From positions 1 through 64,000 of the forward strand of contig NZ_JAIUHG010000003.1 in the NCBI RefSeq assembly GCF_020164955.1: a DNA stretch of 64,000 bases, in the 5' to 3' direction. This stretch comes from Mesorhizobium sp. CA8. GTDB taxonomy: Bacteria; Pseudomonadota; Alphaproteobacteria; Rhizobiales; Rhizobiaceae. The notes under the pieces are model-generated. The model did no database searches, was not told the DNA's origin, and saw only the letters and a list, made by a program, of their open reading frames with translations. Each line of letters starts with the position of its first letter. Position 1 is the first letter of the stretch. Positions 1 to 8,959 of this stretch are shown here, in pieces. A program made the position numbers and the translations under genes.

Positions 1-572
1 CCGTTCTTCGTATGGACCTTGGTGACCTTGACGTTCTCGATAATCGCAGCACCCCGCTGGCGCGCGCCCTTGGCCAGCGCCATGGCGATGTTGGCGGGAT
101 CGCACTGGCCATCGAGCGGCAGATGCACCGCGCCCACCACATCCGAGACGTTGAGGTGCGGGTACATCTCCTTGACCTCGCGCGGCGAAATCTCGCGCAC
201 GTCGACATCGAAGGCGCGGGCGAGCGATGCCTGCCGATAGATCTCGTGCATGCGCTCTTCGGTCAGCGCGACGGTAATAGAACCGACCTGGCGCATGCCG
301 GTGCCGACGTCGGTCTCGGCTTCCAGTTTGACGTAGAGGTCGGCCGAATATTTCGCCAGCCGCGTCATGTTCTGCGAGCCGCGCAACTGGCCGATCAGCC
401 CGGCCGCATGCCAGGTGGTGCCTGAGGTGAGCTGCTTGCGCTCCAAGAGCACGATGTCGGTCCAGCCGAGCTTGGCCAGGTGATAGGCGACCGAGCAGCC
501 GGAGACGCCGCCGCCGATGATGACGGCCCTCGCCTTATTGGGAATGGCCTTGGTCGGGACGGTCTTGGTCAT
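1..572 (-). CDS. FAD-dependent oxidoreductase (dimethylglycine/sarcosine dehydrogenase-like), N-terminal part, cut by window edge
   Basis: Only the first ~190 residues are inside the window; the gene continues leftward past base 1. The protein opens with a Rossmann FAD-binding motif GGGVSG (residues 20-25), followed by the signature TTWHAAGL, whose His (residue 55) matches the position that carries covalent FAD in dimethylglycine dehydrogenase. Family members oxidise N-methyl groups and usually have a C-terminal GcvT folate domain that traps formaldehyde as methylene-THF; that part is not visible here. The ATG overlaps the TGA of the upstream aminotransferase gene (ATGA), so it is the last visible cistron of the operon starting near 5.8 kb. 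The exact substrate cannot be told. Confidence 0.85.
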   Translation of the reverse strand, partial: MTKTVPTKAIPNKARAVIIGGGVSGCSVAYHLAKLGWTDIVLLERKQLTSGTTWHAAGLIGQLRGSQNMTRLAKYSADLYVKLEAETDVGTGMRQVGSITVALTEERMHEIYRQASLARAFDVDVREISPREVKEMYPHLNVSDVVGAVHLPLDGQCDPANIAMALAKGARQRGAAIIENVKVTKVHTKN

Positions 573-1750
573 GCGGCCTCGCGCCGATAGTTGGAAGCCA
601 AGCGGCGAACGCGAAGCGCTGCTTCCTTGAGGATGGGTTCGGGCTGGCAAAGGCTGATGCGGATGTGGCCGGCGGCGGCCTCGCCAAAGCTCGAGCCGGG
701 CATGACGCCGACCTTTTCCTTGTCGAGCAGCGCCCAGGCAAATTTCTCGTCGTCGGGTTCGACTGCGGAGACATCGAGCATGATGTACATGCCGCCTTCG
801 GAGCCGCGCACGGTGACTTCATTGGCGCCGCGTATGGCATCGAGGAAGATCGTGCGCCGCGCGGCGTAACGCTCGGCGATGTCCTTCACGCCATAGTGGT
901 TTTCGAGCGCCTCGGCGCAGGCGATGGAGATGAAGGCCGGCAAGCCGTAGGTCGTGACCAGATTGAGATCGGCCATCAGCGCGATCATCGCCCTGGGGCC
1001 GGTCAGCCAGCCCATGCGCCAGCCGGTCATGCCGTGGCTCTTCGACATGGAGTTGATGACCAGCGTGCGCTCGGCCATGCCCGGCAGCGAGCGCGGCGAG
1101 ATGTGCTCGCCGCCGCCGAGCGTCCAGTAGACCTCGTCCGACAGCAGCCAGAGATCGTGCTCCTTGCAGATTTCGGCCAGCTGTTCGAGCCGTTCGCGCG
1201 AATAGACGGCACCGGTCGGGTTGTTCGGCGTGTTGATCAGGATGGCGCGGGTGTTGGGTTTGAGCGCGGCGCGGATCATGTCCGCGCGAGGTTGAAACCC
1301 ATCTTCGGCCGGCGTCTCGACCACCGTGAAGCTGGCGCCCGCGGCGCTGAAGGTGTTGGGGTAAGTGGCGTAGTAAGGCGCGACAACGATGGCGTGGTCG
1401 CCCGGGTCGAGCACGCCCTGCACGGCGGCGTAAAGCGCTGCCTGGCCGCCAGGCGTGGCGATGACCTCGTCGGGGCTCGTGAGGATGCCGGCGCAAGCGG
1501 TCGCGGCCGCGGCCATCGCCTTGCGCAGGCGCGGCAGGCCGGGCAGCGGCGTGTAGTGATGGTTGCTGCCGCGCACTGCGCTCACGCAGGCTTCGATGGT
1601 TTCCGATGGCGTGTCGAAATCATGGTCGCCGACCGAGAGCACAATGATGTCCTCGCCGGCCTGCTTGCGATTCCAGGCGGCGAAATGGACCTCCCAGCCG
1701 TCCTTGCCCGAAGGCACGATACCGGTAATGCGCTTTGATGGCTTTGGCAT
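569..1750 (-). CDS. PLP-dependent aminotransferase, class I/II
   Basis: A 393-residue fold-type I aminotransferase. The N-terminal part has the typical substrate/PLP segment (VGDHDFDTP, then HHYTPLPGLPRLRKAMA), a middle NTPNNPTGAVYS motif (the Asn that contacts PLP) and NSMSKSHGMTGWRMGW with the Schiff-base Lys. I place the start at the ATG overlapping the preceding stop (TGATG) rather than further upstream, because the N-terminus then aligns with the family. It is translationally coupled to the homocysteine methyltransferase gene before it and to the oxidoreductase gene after it. In this operon it could deaminate the free amino acid left after demethylation (inference). Substrate is not predictable from sequence. 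Confidence 0.88.
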   Translation of the reverse strand: MPKPSKRITGIVPSGKDGWEVHFAAWNRKQAGEDIIVLSVGDHDFDTPSETIEACVSAVRGSNHHYTPLPGLPRLRKAMAAAATACAGILTSPDEVIATPGGQAALYAAVQGVLDPGDHAIVVAPYYATYPNTFSAAGASFTVVETPAEDGFQPRADMIRAALKPNTRAILINTPNNPTGAVYSRERLEQLAEICKEHDLWLLSDEVYWTLGGGEHISPRSLPGMAERTLVINSMSKSHGMTGWRMGWLTGPRAMIALMADLNLVTTYGLPAFISIACAEALENHYGVKDIAERYAARRTIFLDAIRGANEVTVRGSEGGMYIMLDVSAVEPDDEKFAWALLDKEKVGVMPGSSFGEAAAGHIRISLCQPEPILKEAALRVRRLASNYRREAA

Positions 1751-2649
1751 CAGGAAACTCCCGAAATCTGGTGGCCGGCTCGCGTGAGCTTGTCGCGCAG
1801 GGCGGCGATATGGGCGGGGCCGACTTCGCAACAGCCGCCGACAATGCCGGCGCCGGCATCGACCCAGCCGATGGCCTGGTCCGCATAGGCTTGCGGATCG
1901 AGATCATGGCGGGCGTGCAGCACGTCCACCGTCCCGCCATGCTTCAATGCCTCGACCGAAGTGAAGCCGTTGGCATAGGCACCTACCTGTCCACCCAGGG
2001 CAACGAGTTCGGGCAACGCGGCGGCGATGGCTTCGGGCCGGCAGCAGTTGAGCAGCCGGGCCGCGACCGGCAGGTCATCGAGAGCGTTGACGGCAGCAGC
2101 AATGGTTTCGCCGCTGCGCAGGCGCGGCGTGCCATGATCGGCGAGCGTCCAAGACACCCATACGGGCTTGCCGATTTCCGAGGCCGCGGTGACCGCTGCG
2201 CGCGCCTCCTCGGCGGAAGCCATCGTCTCGCACAGGAACAGATCGACGCCGTCGGCCTGCTCGGCAACGATGCGGCGATAGATATCGAGCGTGTCCTCGA
2301 ATGAGATGGTCAGCGCCGGCGCGTAGCTGCCGAACAGAGGTGACAGGCAACCGGCGATGGCGGCGTCGCCCGCCTCGTCGCGAGCCTGGCGCGCCAGTTC
2401 GATGCCGCGCTTCTGCAACGGCTTGAACAGATCTTCGGCGCCCTCGCGCGCCAGGCGCTCGGGCGTTGCCGAATAGGTGTTGATGGTGATGACGCGGGCG
2501 CCGGCACGGATGAATTCCGCATGCAGGTCACGCACAAGTTCCGGCTCGTCGATCAGCACCCTGGCCGACCACAGCGGCGTCGGCTCGGACTTGCTGCGCC
2601 GGACCAGTTCCTGTCCCATACCGCCGTCAGTGAGGATGACGGAAGTCAT
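1750..2649 (-). CDS. homocysteine S-methyltransferase family protein
   Basis: A 299-residue TIM-barrel methyltransferase of the MmuM/BHMT family (PF02574). The zinc ligands are visible as LNCC (residues 201-203, C202/C203) and GGCC (C273/C274). The N-terminus has the family DGGMGQEL motif. Such enzymes move a methyl group from a sulfonium or quaternary ammonium donor (S-methylmethionine, glycine betaine or another betaine) to homocysteine, giving methionine. It overlaps by 4 bp with the oxidoreductase gene upstream and by 1 bp with the aminotransferase gene downstream, so the product probably acts on the same compound. It is distinct from the second, larger homocysteine methyltransferase gene near 61.5 kb. 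Confidence 0.88.
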   Translation of the reverse strand: MTSVILTDGGMGQELVRRSKSEPTPLWSARVLIDEPELVRDLHAEFIRAGARVITINTYSATPERLAREGAEDLFKPLQKRGIELARQARDEAGDAAIAGCLSPLFGSYAPALTISFEDTLDIYRRIVAEQADGVDLFLCETMASAEEARAAVTAASEIGKPVWVSWTLADHGTPRLRSGETIAAAVNALDDLPVAARLLNCCRPEAIAAALPELVALGGQVGAYANGFTSVEALKHGGTVDVLHARHDLDPQAYADQAIGWVDAGAGIVGGCCEVGPAHIAALRDKLTRAGHQISGVS

Positions 2650-5099
2650 GCCCGCAACCTCTCATTCTTCGGATCCCACAGCGGTTCGTCGTTCTGGACG
2701 ATGGCCTTGAAGCGATCGCCAAAAATCTCGACCTCGACCGCCGTGCCCGGTTGCGTGAGATCGGCGCGCAGCATGCCGAGCGCAATCGACTTGCCGATCC
2801 GGTGGCCCCAGCCGCCCGACGTCGTCTCGCCGACGATCGTGCCGTCATGCCAGAGCGTCGACATATAGGGCGCATCGCAGTCGCCGGGGTTCTCGACGAC
2901 CAAAGTGACGAAGCGCTTCTTCACGCCCTGCTGCTTCTCATTGAGCAAAGCCGCCTTGCCGCGGAAGTCCGGCTTATCCCATTTGACGAAGCGCTCCAGG
3001 CCGCCCTGCAGGATCGAATAGTCGGTCGAGAGGTCGCCCTTCCAGGTGCGGTAGCCTTTTTCCAGCCGCAGCGAATCCAGCGCATACATTCCGAATGGTT
3101 TTAGCCCGTGCTTCCGGCCGGCGGCCCAGACGACGTCGAAGACGGTCGCCGTGTCCGCGACCTTGGTGTGGATCTCCCAGCCGAGCTCGCCGGCGAAGGA
3201 GACTCGCACCAGCTTCGCCCAGCGTCCGGCGATCGTCGTTTCCTGATGCGTCAGCCAGGGAAGGGTGAGGTCCGCATCGCAGACCTCGGCCAGGATAGCG
3301 CGTGAGGTCGGGCCGGCAAGGATTTGCGTTGAGTATTCCTCCGTCCGGTCGGTCAGCGTGAAGGCCGCATCGGCGGGTATGCGCGACTTCAGCCATTCGA
3401 AATCATGCCACTGCGCCACCGCGGCGGTGATCAGTGTCATCCGGTCTTCGCCGTGGCGCACCACCGACATCTCGGTGACGATGCGGCCCTTGTCGTCGGC
3501 GAAATAGACGAGACCGATGCGGCCGGGTTTCGGCACAAGGCCGGTGACCTGCAGCGCCAACCAATCGGCCGCGCCCGGGCCTTCGAGGTTGAAGCGCGAG
3601 AAGCCGGGCAGGTCGAGGATGCCGGCGGCGTCGCGGACGGCAAGGCATTCCTCGCGCACGCGCTGCTGCCAGGGTCCGTCGCGACGGAAGGTGAGGGTGG
3701 ACTCCTCGGAAGTATCATCGCCGGGTTGTGCGTACCAAGTCGCGCGCTCCCAGCCATTATAGGCGTCGAACTGGCCGCCAAGCGCCTTGATGCGCTCATG
3801 CAGCGGCGACAGTTTGCGGTTGCGCCCCGCCGGCCAGGCATGGCGCGGGAACTGGATGGCGTATTCGTTGCCGTAGATCTCCATGCCCTTGGCGACGCAA
3901 TAGTCGGGCGCCGAGGCGAAGCTGGTGAAACGGCGCGGATCACAGGACCACATATCCCATTCGGTCTGGCCTTCGGTGACCCATTCGGCCAGCACCTTGC
4001 CGGCGCCGCCCCCTTGCGCGATGCCGAAGGTGAAGACGCAGGCCTCGAAGGCGTTCGGCACGCCCGGCATCGGCCCGATCAGCGGGTTGCCGTCCGGCGC
4101 GTAAGGGATCGGTCCGTTGATCACCTTGGAGAGGCCGGCGGTGCCGAGGATCGGCACGCGGGCGACAGCGTCGGCGAGGTAATGCTCGAGGCGGTCGAGA
4201 TCGTCGGGGAAAAGCTGGAAGGAAAAATCCTCCGGCATCGGATCGTTATGGGTCGCCCAATGCGCGCGGCAATTGCGCTCATAGGGGCCGAGATTCATGC
4301 CGCTCTTTTCCTGCCGAAGATAATAGGACGTGTCGACGTCGCGTAGCAGCGGCAGCTTGTGACCCTGTTCCTTCGTCCAGGCGGCAAGCTCGGGGATTTC
4401 CTCGAACAATATGTACTGATGGCTCATCACCATCATCGGCACATCGCGGCCGAACATCTTGCCGACTTCGGCGGCGCGATAGCCGGCCGCGTTGATAACG
4501 ATCTCGCAGCGGATCTCGCCCTGCGGTGTTTCGACCACCCATTCGCCGTTCTCGCGGCGCACGCCGGTGACTGGGCAGAAGCGGATGATTTTCGCGCCCA
4601 TGTCACGCGCGCCTTTGGCCAGCGCCTGGGTCAACTGCGCCGGGTCGATGTCGCCGTCGCTCGGGTCATAGAGCGCGCCCTTCAACTCATGCGTCTCGAT
4701 GAAGGGGTAGCGGCGCTTGATCTCGTCCAGTCCGACGACGTCGATATTCATTCCCTGGTAGCGGCCCATGCCCTTGGCGCGCTGGAATTCCTGCATGCGC
4801 TCCTTGGTATGGGCGAGCCGGAGCGAGCCGGTTACATGGTAGTTCATCGGATAGTCGACCGCTTCGGCGAGCCCGCGGTAAAGCTCGGTCGAGTAGCGCT
4901 GCATATTCATCAGCGACCATGACGGGGAGAAGGTCGGCACGTTGCCGGCGGCATGCCAGGTCGAGCCCGAGGTCAGCTCGTTCTTTTCCAGAAGCACGCA
5001 GTCGGTCCAGCCCGCCTTGCACAGATGATAGAGCGATGAGCAGCCGACGACACCGCCTCCAATGATCACCACGCGTGCCGTGGCCGGCAAACCCGCCAT
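2646..5099 (-). CDS. FAD-dependent oxidoreductase with C-terminal GcvT folate-binding domain (DMGDH/SDH family)
   Basis: An 817-residue two-part protein. The N-terminal DAO-type oxidase domain carries GGGVVG (14-19) and STWHAAGN, with H49 at the covalent-flavin position of dimethylglycine dehydrogenase. The C-terminal half (from about residue 430) matches the GcvT/aminomethyltransferase fold that binds THF and captures formaldehyde as methylene-THF. The start ATG is preceded by a strong GGAGGAAG ribosome binding site. It heads the structural part of the operon, behind the XRE/cupin regulator gene, and overlaps the methyltransferase gene by 4 bp. Likely role is oxidative N-demethylation of a di- or monomethylated amino acid. 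Substrate could be dimethylglycine, sarcosine or another N-methyl amino acid. Confidence 0.88.
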   Translation of the reverse strand: MAGLPATARVVIIGGGVVGCSSLYHLCKAGWTDCVLLEKNELTSGSTWHAAGNVPTFSPSWSLMNMQRYSTELYRGLAEAVDYPMNYHVTGSLRLAHTKERMQEFQRAKGMGRYQGMNIDVVGLDEIKRRYPFIETHELKGALYDPSDGDIDPAQLTQALAKGARDMGAKIIRFCPVTGVRRENGEWVVETPQGEIRCEIVINAAGYRAAEVGKMFGRDVPMMVMSHQYILFEEIPELAAWTKEQGHKLPLLRDVDTSYYLRQEKSGMNLGPYERNCRAHWATHNDPMPEDFSFQLFPDDLDRLEHYLADAVARVPILGTAGLSKVINGPIPYAPDGNPLIGPMPGVPNAFEACVFTFGIAQGGGAGKVLAEWVTEGQTEWDMWSCDPRRFTSFASAPDYCVAKGMEIYGNEYAIQFPRHAWPAGRNRKLSPLHERIKALGGQFDAYNGWERATWYAQPGDDTSEESTLTFRRDGPWQQRVREECLAVRDAAGILDLPGFSRFNLEGPGAADWLALQVTGLVPKPGRIGLVYFADDKGRIVTEMSVVRHGEDRMTLITAAVAQWHDFEWLKSRIPADAAFTLTDRTEEYSTQILAGPTSRAILAEVCDADLTLPWLTHQETTIAGRWAKLVRVSFAGELGWEIHTKVADTATVFDVVWAAGRKHGLKPFGMYALDSLRLEKGYRTWKGDLSTDYSILQGGLERFVKWDKPDFRGKAALLNEKQQGVKKRFVTLVVENPGDCDAPYMSTLWHDGTIVGETTSGGWGHRIGKSIALGMLRADLTQPGTAVEVEIFGDRFKAIVQNDEPLWDPKNERLRA

Positions 5100-5147
5100 G
5101 TTCTTCCTCCAAAGCCTAAGCGCTTCGCGCTTCGATTTTTGTTTTGA

Positions 5148-5193
5148 TGCATGTCGTTATCCCAAACCGCTTCGCATTTTTGGGCGACATGCA
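5148..5193. repeat. palindromic intergenic repeat, copy 1 (46 bp hairpin)
   Basis: The outer arms TGCATGTCG and CGACATGCA are perfect inverted repeats, and an inner pair CCCAAA/TTTGGG extends the stem. The same design recurs, slightly diverged, at 42853-42900 and 47841-47887. It lies between the regulator gene and the 817-residue oxidoreductase gene of the same operon, so it could form an RNA hairpin that attenuates or processes the transcript. I recall this element as common in Mesorhizobium intergenic regions. Confidence 0.8.
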
Positions 5194-5197
5194 TTGA

Positions 5198-5785
5198 TCA
5201 ATAGACAGGCGGTGAAACCACCCAGATGACAACCGCAGCCTCGACGCCAGGATTGCGCCAGCGGAACGGCTTGCCCTCGAAGCGGAACGAGTCGCCTTCG
5301 CCGAGACGATGCCAGACGCCGTCGATCTCGATCTCGAACGTGCCCGACGCGACATAGCCCGCTTCTTCCGTAGGACGGCGCGCTTCCGTCTTCAGCTCCG
5401 CGCCCGGCGCGAAGACCGAGCGCAGCATCTCGAAGCTACCGCCCAGGTCGGGGGAGAGAAGCTCCTCCACCAGGCCGGATTCACTTGTGCCAAGCGATCG
5501 GCGGCTGCCGGCGCGCACCACCACGCCGCGTTCCTGCTCGACAGGCACATCATGGCTGAAGAACAGGCTGATCGGAACATCGAAGAGGCCGGCGAATGCC
5601 CTGAGATCGCCGAGCGAAGGAATAGAAAGACCGCGCTCGACCTGGCTGACCCAACCGACCGAGCGACCTAACTTGAGCGCAATTTCAGCGAGCGTGAGGC
5701 CGCGCGCCTTGCGGAGCGCGCGGATGTCGCCGGCCAGCAGCCGGTCGCCATTGTCCTGCTCCGATTTGGTCGCGGTGGGGGCCAA
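5198..5785 (-). CDS. XRE-family transcriptional regulator with C-terminal cupin domain
   Basis: A 195-residue protein with an N-terminal helix-turn-helix (about residues 20-75, segment LTLAEIALKLGRSVGWVSQVE) and a C-terminal cupin (about 115-190) of the kind that senses small ligands. The best available start is TTG: no ATG or GTG lies in frame before the HTH, and an in-frame TGA sits just upstream. This suggests low-level expression. Regulators of this layout (PuuR/SutR type) commonly control amine or amino-acid catabolic operons beside them. A palindromic candidate operator lies about 30-55 bp upstream of the start. The gene reads in the same direction as the demethylation operon that follows after about 100 bp. 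Confidence 0.88.
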   Translation of the reverse strand: MAPTATKSEQDNGDRLLAGDIRALRKARGLTLAEIALKLGRSVGWVSQVERGLSIPSLGDLRAFAGLFDVPISLFFSHDVPVEQERGVVVRAGSRRSLGTSESGLVEELLSPDLGGSFEMLRSVFAPGAELKTEARRPTEEAGYVASGTFEIEIDGVWHRLGEGDSFRFEGKPFRWRNPGVEAAVVIWVVSPPVY

Positions 5786-5813
5786 AGATTGCTCGTGAAA
5801 AAATCTCGATAAA

Positions 5814-5839
5814 TTTCATGAGAGAGTAAATTCATGAAA
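5814..5839. promoter_or_regulatory. candidate operator for the XRE/cupin regulator
   Basis: An inverted repeat TTTCATGA-N10-TCATGAAA lies in an AT-rich patch directly upstream of the regulator gene. A further half-site-like TTTTCAT follows at 5852-5858. Spacing of about one and a half to two helical turns between half-site centres fits a dimeric HTH protein. Autoregulation and control of the operon are inferred; no binding evidence exists in the sequence alone. Confidence 0.5.
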
Positions 5840-6021
5840 AAATCAAGGGAATTTTCATAGGCCACAAGATTTGCTTGCGCGATTTCGGCCGTTGATGCAA
5901 AGGCTCGCGGACGAGCGGCGGAGTGGGGCGCCCGGTCGGGACCAGTTTAGCTTAGAGTCTGCGGATGGTCGTCAAGAGAAACCGTCTTTACGGTTTCTGG
6001 CCATGCGCAAAGGGACGGCCC

Positions 6022-6726
6022 ATGCTTGAGAAGAACATCCGGACCGCATCGGAAGCGGCGATCGTCGACGAGGCGATCACCTCGCGCCGGTCCGTTCGCG
6101 CTTTCCTGCCCGACATGGTTGATGACGAGACGATCCGCGCGATCCTGGCGGTCGCTGCGCGTGCGCCGTCCGGCACCAACATGCAGCCCTGGCGCGTCTA
6201 TGTGACCAAGGGCGAGGTCAAGCAGCGCATCAGCGACGCCATCCTCAACTCCGGCATCCGCGCCGAAAAGGCCGAGTGGGACGAGTACCGCTACTATCCC
6301 GACCAGTTCTTCGAACCTTACCTGACGCGTCGCCGCGCCAACGGCTTCGGGCTTTACGGCGCGCTGGGCATCGGCCGCCGCGAGGTCGACAAGATGCGGG
6401 CGCAGCACGACCGCAACTTCATCTTCTTCGATGCGCCGGTCGGCATGATCTTCACGATCGACCGGAGACTGAACCAAGGCTCCTGGATCGACTACGGCAT
6501 GTTCCTGCAGAACATCATGGTCGCGGCGCGGGGCCGGGGACTGCATACCTGCCCCCAGGCTGCCTTCGCGCCCTATCACCGGCAGATCCGGCCGGTGCTC
6601 AACATTCCCGACGAGGAGGTCGTCGTCTGCGGCATGGCGCTCGGCTACGAGGACACCTCGAAGCCCGAAAACGAGTTCCGCACCGACCGCGCGCCGATCG
6701 AGGACTGGGTGACCTTCGCGGAATAG
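6022..6726 (+). CDS. nitroreductase family FMN-dependent oxidoreductase
   Basis: A 234-residue nitroreductase-fold protein. The FMN-binding signature SRRSVRAF is near residue 24 and APSGTNMQPW near residue 50, with a C-terminal GMALGYED segment. I start at the ATG of MLEKNIRT, which follows a purine-rich AAAGGGA site, instead of an ATG 57 bp upstream. Family members reduce nitroaromatics, quinones or enones with NAD(P)H and FMN; the physiological substrate is unknown. It converges on the MFS gene with a 27 bp gap and is divergent from the demethylation operon, so a functional tie is not implied. Confidence 0.87.
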   Translation: MLEKNIRTASEAAIVDEAITSRRSVRAFLPDMVDDETIRAILAVAARAPSGTNMQPWRVYVTKGEVKQRISDAILNSGIRAEKAEWDEYRYYPDQFFEPYLTRRRANGFGLYGALGIGRREVDKMRAQHDRNFIFFDAPVGMIFTIDRRLNQGSWIDYGMFLQNIMVAARGRGLHTCPQAAFAPYHRQIRPVLNIPDEEVVVCGMALGYEDTSKPENEFRTDRAPIEDWVTFAE

Positions 6727-6753
6727 CGTCGGCGCAGACCGCGATGCGGACCG

Positions 6754-8196
6754 TCAATCCGTGCTCATATGCGCGCCATGGCCGCTGACATGGGCGCCGT
6801 CCTTCGGGGTCAGCCTCAGATAGGCCAATAACGCACAAAGCGTGATCAGGCCTTCGATGACGAACAGGATGCGATAGTCGTTGACGCTGGCCTTGCCGCC
6901 GCCGGCAAGCAGCGACAGGAGCGCCGACGCGAGGCCGACGCTGATCGCCACCGCAAGCTGCCACAGGATGTAATAGAGCGCGCTGAAGGGGGCGAGTTGC
7001 TCCGGCGCGATGTCCGAATAGGCAAGATTGCCGGTGGAGGCCCATTGCACCGAGCGGAAGACGCCGAAGGTAAAGATGTAGACCAAAACGATCCAGGCCG
7101 GCAGGCTTTCCTGCATCAGGGCGAAACCGACAACCAACAGGGCGACGATCGGCGTGTTGACGACCAGCACGCGCCTGAAGCCGAAGCGGTTCAACAGGCG
7201 CGGCATGAAGAAGCGCATCAGCAATGATCCGATCGCGGCGACGAAGGTCAGCGATCCGGCCTGCACCGCGCTCATGCCGAAGCCGAGCTGAAACATCAGC
7301 GGCAGCAGGAAGACCACCGAGCTCAGGCCGATCGTGTCCAGTCCCCCGCCGGTCAGGAAGGAGATGCGGAAGGTGCGGATGCGCAGCAGGTTGAGATCGA
7401 GCAGCGGGTTGCGGGCGCGCAGGCAATAGAAGGCGGCAACCGTCAGGATGACGATCGCCAGGCCAAGCTCGATGCCGATCAGGCTGTTCGCGGCATCCTT
7501 GGCTGCAAGCGAATCCATGCCGAAGACCAGCAATCCCATGCCGCTGCCGACGAGCAGGAAGCCAGGCAGATCGAATGGCGTGCGCACCGGCTTGGTCGTC
7601 GTCGGAAACAGGCAGACGGCCAGAAGCGCCGCGGTCAGGGCGATCGGGATATTGATGTAGAAGATCCAGCGCCAGGAGACGTAGGTGGTGAGCGCGCCGC
7701 CGACGAGCGGCCCGACCAGCGGCCCGGATTGGCCGGCGAGCGAAATATACATGTTGATCTTCAGCGTACGGGCGCGCGGGAAGCTCGACAGGATCACGAC
7801 CTGGCCAAGCGTGCCCATCAGCGCGCCGCCGCAGCCCTGCAAGGCGCGCGAGCCGACTAGCATCCAGATGTTTTCCGAAAGGCCGCACAGGGCCGAGGCG
7901 CTGGCGAAGACGAGCAGGGCGAAGCAATAGACGTTGCGCAGCCCAAAACGGTCGGCCAGCCAGCCGCCGAGCGGCATGGTGACAATGAGGCTGGCGACAT
8001 AGACGGTGATCAAAAGCCCAAGCTGGCTTGGCGGTCGGTCGAGGCTCTCGCCGATGCCGGGCAGCGCGGTGACCACGACGTTCTGGTCAAGACTGGTCAT
8101 GAACACGCCGCAAGCGACGGTTGCCGGCAACAGCATCGACGGACCCTCCGCCGGAGCAAAGCGGGTCGTGGCCGTCGCCGAAGTCTCAACAGTCAT
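6754..8196 (-). CDS. MFS transporter, DHA2 (14-TM) drug:H+ antiporter family
   Basis: A 480-residue polytopic membrane protein. The first helix region has the DHA2 signature SLDQNVVVTALPGIG, motif A appears as GGWLADRFGLRNV after TM2, and antiporter motif C as GPLVGPLVGGAL in TM5. Fourteen hydrophobic segments are consistent with the subfamily. The start is the ATG of MTVETSATA; an upstream TTG would only add an unlikely basic tail. The gene lies 160 bp downstream of soxG on the same strand and may be read from the sox operon, but the export substrate (drug, amine or amino acid) is unknown. Confidence 0.88.
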   Translation of the reverse strand: MTVETSATATTRFAPAEGPSMLLPATVACGVFMTSLDQNVVVTALPGIGESLDRPPSQLGLLITVYVASLIVTMPLGGWLADRFGLRNVYCFALLVFASASALCGLSENIWMLVGSRALQGCGGALMGTLGQVVILSSFPRARTLKINMYISLAGQSGPLVGPLVGGALTTYVSWRWIFYINIPIALTAALLAVCLFPTTTKPVRTPFDLPGFLLVGSGMGLLVFGMDSLAAKDAANSLIGIELGLAIVILTVAAFYCLRARNPLLDLNLLRIRTFRISFLTGGGLDTIGLSSVVFLLPLMFQLGFGMSAVQAGSLTFVAAIGSLLMRFFMPRLLNRFGFRRVLVVNTPIVALLVVGFALMQESLPAWIVLVYIFTFGVFRSVQWASTGNLAYSDIAPEQLAPFSALYYILWQLAVAISVGLASALLSLLAGGGKASVNDYRILFVIEGLITLCALLAYLRLTPKDGAHVSGHGAHMSTD

Positions 8197-8356
8197 GGAA
8201 GGGTATGGTCGAACTGGTTGCCTGTGCGGATGTTTGCCCAGCAAACGCCCGTGATTCCCTACCTATCGCGCCTGCTGGCCCAAGGCTCAAGCCGCAGTTG
8301 TGGCCGTCGATAGTGCCAGATAGTGCCTGGACCAATCCCGAGCCAGCAACGCCGCG

Positions 8357-8959
8357 CTACTGCACCTCGTAACCGACTTCCTCGGAGGCGTGGCACAAGG
8401 CCTTCCAGAACGAGCGCGCGAAAGAGCGGAAGACGTAGATGTCGAACTGGTCGGCGCCGGTGCGCTGGATCTGGGCGAACACGTCATGGTGGTTGGTCGA
8501 ACGTCCAGCGCCCAGCGGGAAGGCCGGCAAGGCGAAGTCGATAGCAAAGAACTTCGCCATCACCCACTCGGCCTTCGGGCCGGCGATGCGGATCGCGGTG
8601 CGGCCATGCGAGAGATCGGTCAGCGTACCGACGGCTGGCGTGATGGCGCCGGCGAAGGCTTGAGCAAGCCCCTCCGCTTCGTCGACCACGGTGAACTTTC
8701 CCGGCGCGAAGCCGAAGGCGGCGCGGGCGCCGCTGCTCACGCCGCCGCCGGCGCCATCGGGCAGAGCGAGACCGGTGACCTCGCCGATAATTTCGATCAG
8801 CTGCTTCTCTTCGCCCGGCCAGGCGGCGAGCTGCAGGATCGTGCCCGGCCGCATCTCGGACAGGATAACATCGACGCCATGTTCGAAGTTGCCGTGCGAA
8901 CCTGGATGATACTCCGGCTCGAGCGGCGATTGGCGTTCGGGCAAATGCTGCTCAGCCAT
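8357..8959 (-). CDS. soxG: sarcosine oxidase, gamma subunit
   Basis: A 200-residue protein matching the gamma subunit of heterotetrameric sarcosine oxidase (SoxG), a small GcvT-fold-like structural subunit. The start is the ATG of MAEQHLPERQ, which overlaps the end of soxA (ATGGCTGA), a typical soxA-soxG junction; longer open frame upstream is antisense noise. It is the last gene of soxBDAG. The complex oxidises sarcosine to glycine, passing the one-carbon unit to THF and electrons to O2 (forming H2O2). Confidence 0.9.
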   Translation of the reverse strand: MAEQHLPERQSPLEPEYHPGSHGNFEHGVDVILSEMRPGTILQLAAWPGEEKQLIEIIGEVTGLALPDGAGGGVSSGARAAFGFAPGKFTVVDEAEGLAQAFAGAITPAVGTLTDLSHGRTAIRIAGPKAEWVMAKFFAIDFALPAFPLGAGRSTNHHDVFAQIQRTGADQFDIYVFRSFARSFWKALCHASEEVGYEVQ

